Positions 5,520 through 6,231 of a DNA stretch of 6,231 nucleotides are shown in pieces. Source of the stretch: Bacillota bacterium (GTDB taxonomy: Bacteria; Bacillota; Clostridia; Oscillospirales; Acutalibacteraceae); assembly GCA_023391275.1 (NCBI GenBank), contig JAEWBE010000069.1, positions 1-6,231 of the forward strand. The letters are read 5' to 3'. Below the pieces are notes generated by a model. That model searched no databases. It was not told where the DNA came from and was given only the letters and a program-made list of their open reading frames with translations. Both the position numbers and the translations under genes were made by a program. Position 1 is the stretch's first letter. Each line of letters begins with the position of its first letter.

Positions 5520-6231
5520 TATCGATTTATTTGTGTTTTTACAATGCGAGCTATTTCTCTTAATTTATTCTTTGAGAACCATAGATACAGCCCGTAAACA
5601 AACAGAAAAATTAAAAATCCACCCAATGGCTTGAAGAACCAGGTACTTAAAACAAAGGTCAGCACAAGGATAACCTCCTGCACAATGCTCCCGGTAACTT
5701 GTATTTTCATCACCTTCGACAGATACCGGTCTGAAATAATGCTGCGAAACGCAACGGAGATTACCATGGAAACAACAATGGCATTTAAGCTGTGGAGGAC
5801 AAATCCGCTGATTAAGCACAAAACCAGGCTGACCCCAAGGGTCAATCCATTTATGGCAAGAAGCATTTTTTCTTTTCGCAGGACTTTCAAATAAGTACTG
5901 CAAAGCAACTGCATTTTTCCATCAAAAGTGCAGATGGGCAGAAGCAGCACAAGGTATTCCAGGCTTTCCCTGTATTGCGGCAGCCACAACCCCAAAATAA
6001 AACGAATGGGCAGGTAGGCAAGGAAGACCGCCGGAAGCAGAATACCGAGGAAGTTTCGCCCTACACTGTAAATCGGCTGAAGTTTGGAGGGAGCGGTTTG
6101 CCGCAATGCGGGAAACAGCACCATGCTGACCTGATTTAGGAACAGCAAAACAAAATTCGCCAGCGACAGCGAGAAGGAAATTTTCCCGAACATTTCCACG
6201 CCCCACAGCCCGTCGATAACAAAGCGTCCCA
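5519..6231 (-). CDS. polysaccharide/oligosaccharide flippase (Wzx/MATE-like), C-terminal part, 5' end outside window
   Basis: The frame is open from the window edge at 6231 to a TAA at 5521-5519, giving 236 residues of a longer protein. A GTG at 6199 is internal, since in-frame family-like sequence (GRFVIDGLWGVEMFGKISFS) continues upstream of it. The part seen carries about seven hydrophobic spans, around residues 18-41, 60-85, 93-115, 125-147, 150-168, 182-198 and 203-218. It includes LNQVSMVLFPALRQ, typical of lipid-linked oligosaccharide flippases of the MOP superfamily. These integral membrane proteins move undecaprenyl-linked repeat units across the cytoplasmic membrane. The protein ends in a short basic cytoplasmic tail. 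The next gene, the PIG-L deacetylase, overlaps the stop by one base, so the two are one operon in a surface glycan or polysaccharide locus. The glycan itself cannot be told from this window. Confidence 0.88.
   Translation of the reverse strand, partial: GRFVIDGLWGVEMFGKISFSLSLANFVLLFLNQVSMVLFPALRQTAPSKLQPIYSVGRNFLGILLPAVFLAYLPIRFILGLWLPQYRESLEYLVLLLPICTFDGKMQLLCSTYLKVLRKEKMLLAINGLTLGVSLVLCLISGFVLHSLNAIVVSMVISVAFRSIISDRYLSKVMKIQVTGSIVQEVILVLTFVLSTWFFKPLGGFLIFLFVYGLYLWFSKNKLREIARIVKTQINR

Noticed and set aside
5519..6199. Flippase gene starting at GTG 6199
   Set aside because: The same frame stays open to the window edge with family-like residues upstream of this GTG, so it is an internal Val codon of a gene cut by the window.

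Overview
The window looks like a chromosomal segment of a Gram-positive anaerobe of the Bacillota, probably class Clostridia. I infer this from the moderate A+T content, AAGGAG-type ribosome binding sites, the protein families present, and intrinsic terminators with T-runs. Genus cannot be read from the sequence. Two functional modules converge on a bidirectional terminator near 3911-3958.

Left module, plus strand (1-3357): a sugar or sugar-phosphate catabolic operon. In order it holds the 3' end of a PfkB-family sugar kinase, a class II (zinc, fuculose-phosphate-type) aldolase, an FGGY kinase of the rhamnulokinase family, and a DeoR-family repressor. The core logic is that of the rhamnose and fucose pathways: the FGGY kinase makes a ketose 1-phosphate, the aldolase splits it into DHAP plus an aldehyde, and the DeoR protein senses a phosphorylated intermediate. 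No isomerase lies inside the window. The kinase has an altered sugar-site motif and the aldolase lacks the C-terminal tail of E. coli FucA, so the true substrate may not be rhamnulose or fuculose. The deoR gene has a good promoter of its own (TTGACT, 17 bp, TGATATCAT). It lies between two inverted copies of the 12-mer ATCAGCAGTTAA, a candidate autoregulatory operator pair.

Middle (3358-3956): a largely non-coding stretch. It contains a probable terminator for deoR (3452-3510), an unexplained GC-richer hairpin (3547-3584), and a perfect TATAAT -10 box with a symmetric element in its spacer. These are followed by a 32-residue single-span membrane peptide (3761-3859) resembling the DUF3789 small proteins. 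That peptide appears to be its own transcription unit. A strong 15-bp stem at 3911-3949 then closes the transcripts arriving from both sides.

Right module, minus strand (6231-3957): the end of a surface-polysaccharide or glycan export locus. It holds the C-terminal half of a Wzx/MATE-like flippase, running off the window edge. Joined to it by a one-base TAATG overlap is a 520-residue PIG-L (LmbE-like) zinc deacetylase with an extra C-terminal beta-rich domain. The pair suggests that a glycan is deacetylated in the cytoplasm near the step where it is flipped.

No rRNA, tRNA, CRISPR array, insertion sequence or origin is visible.
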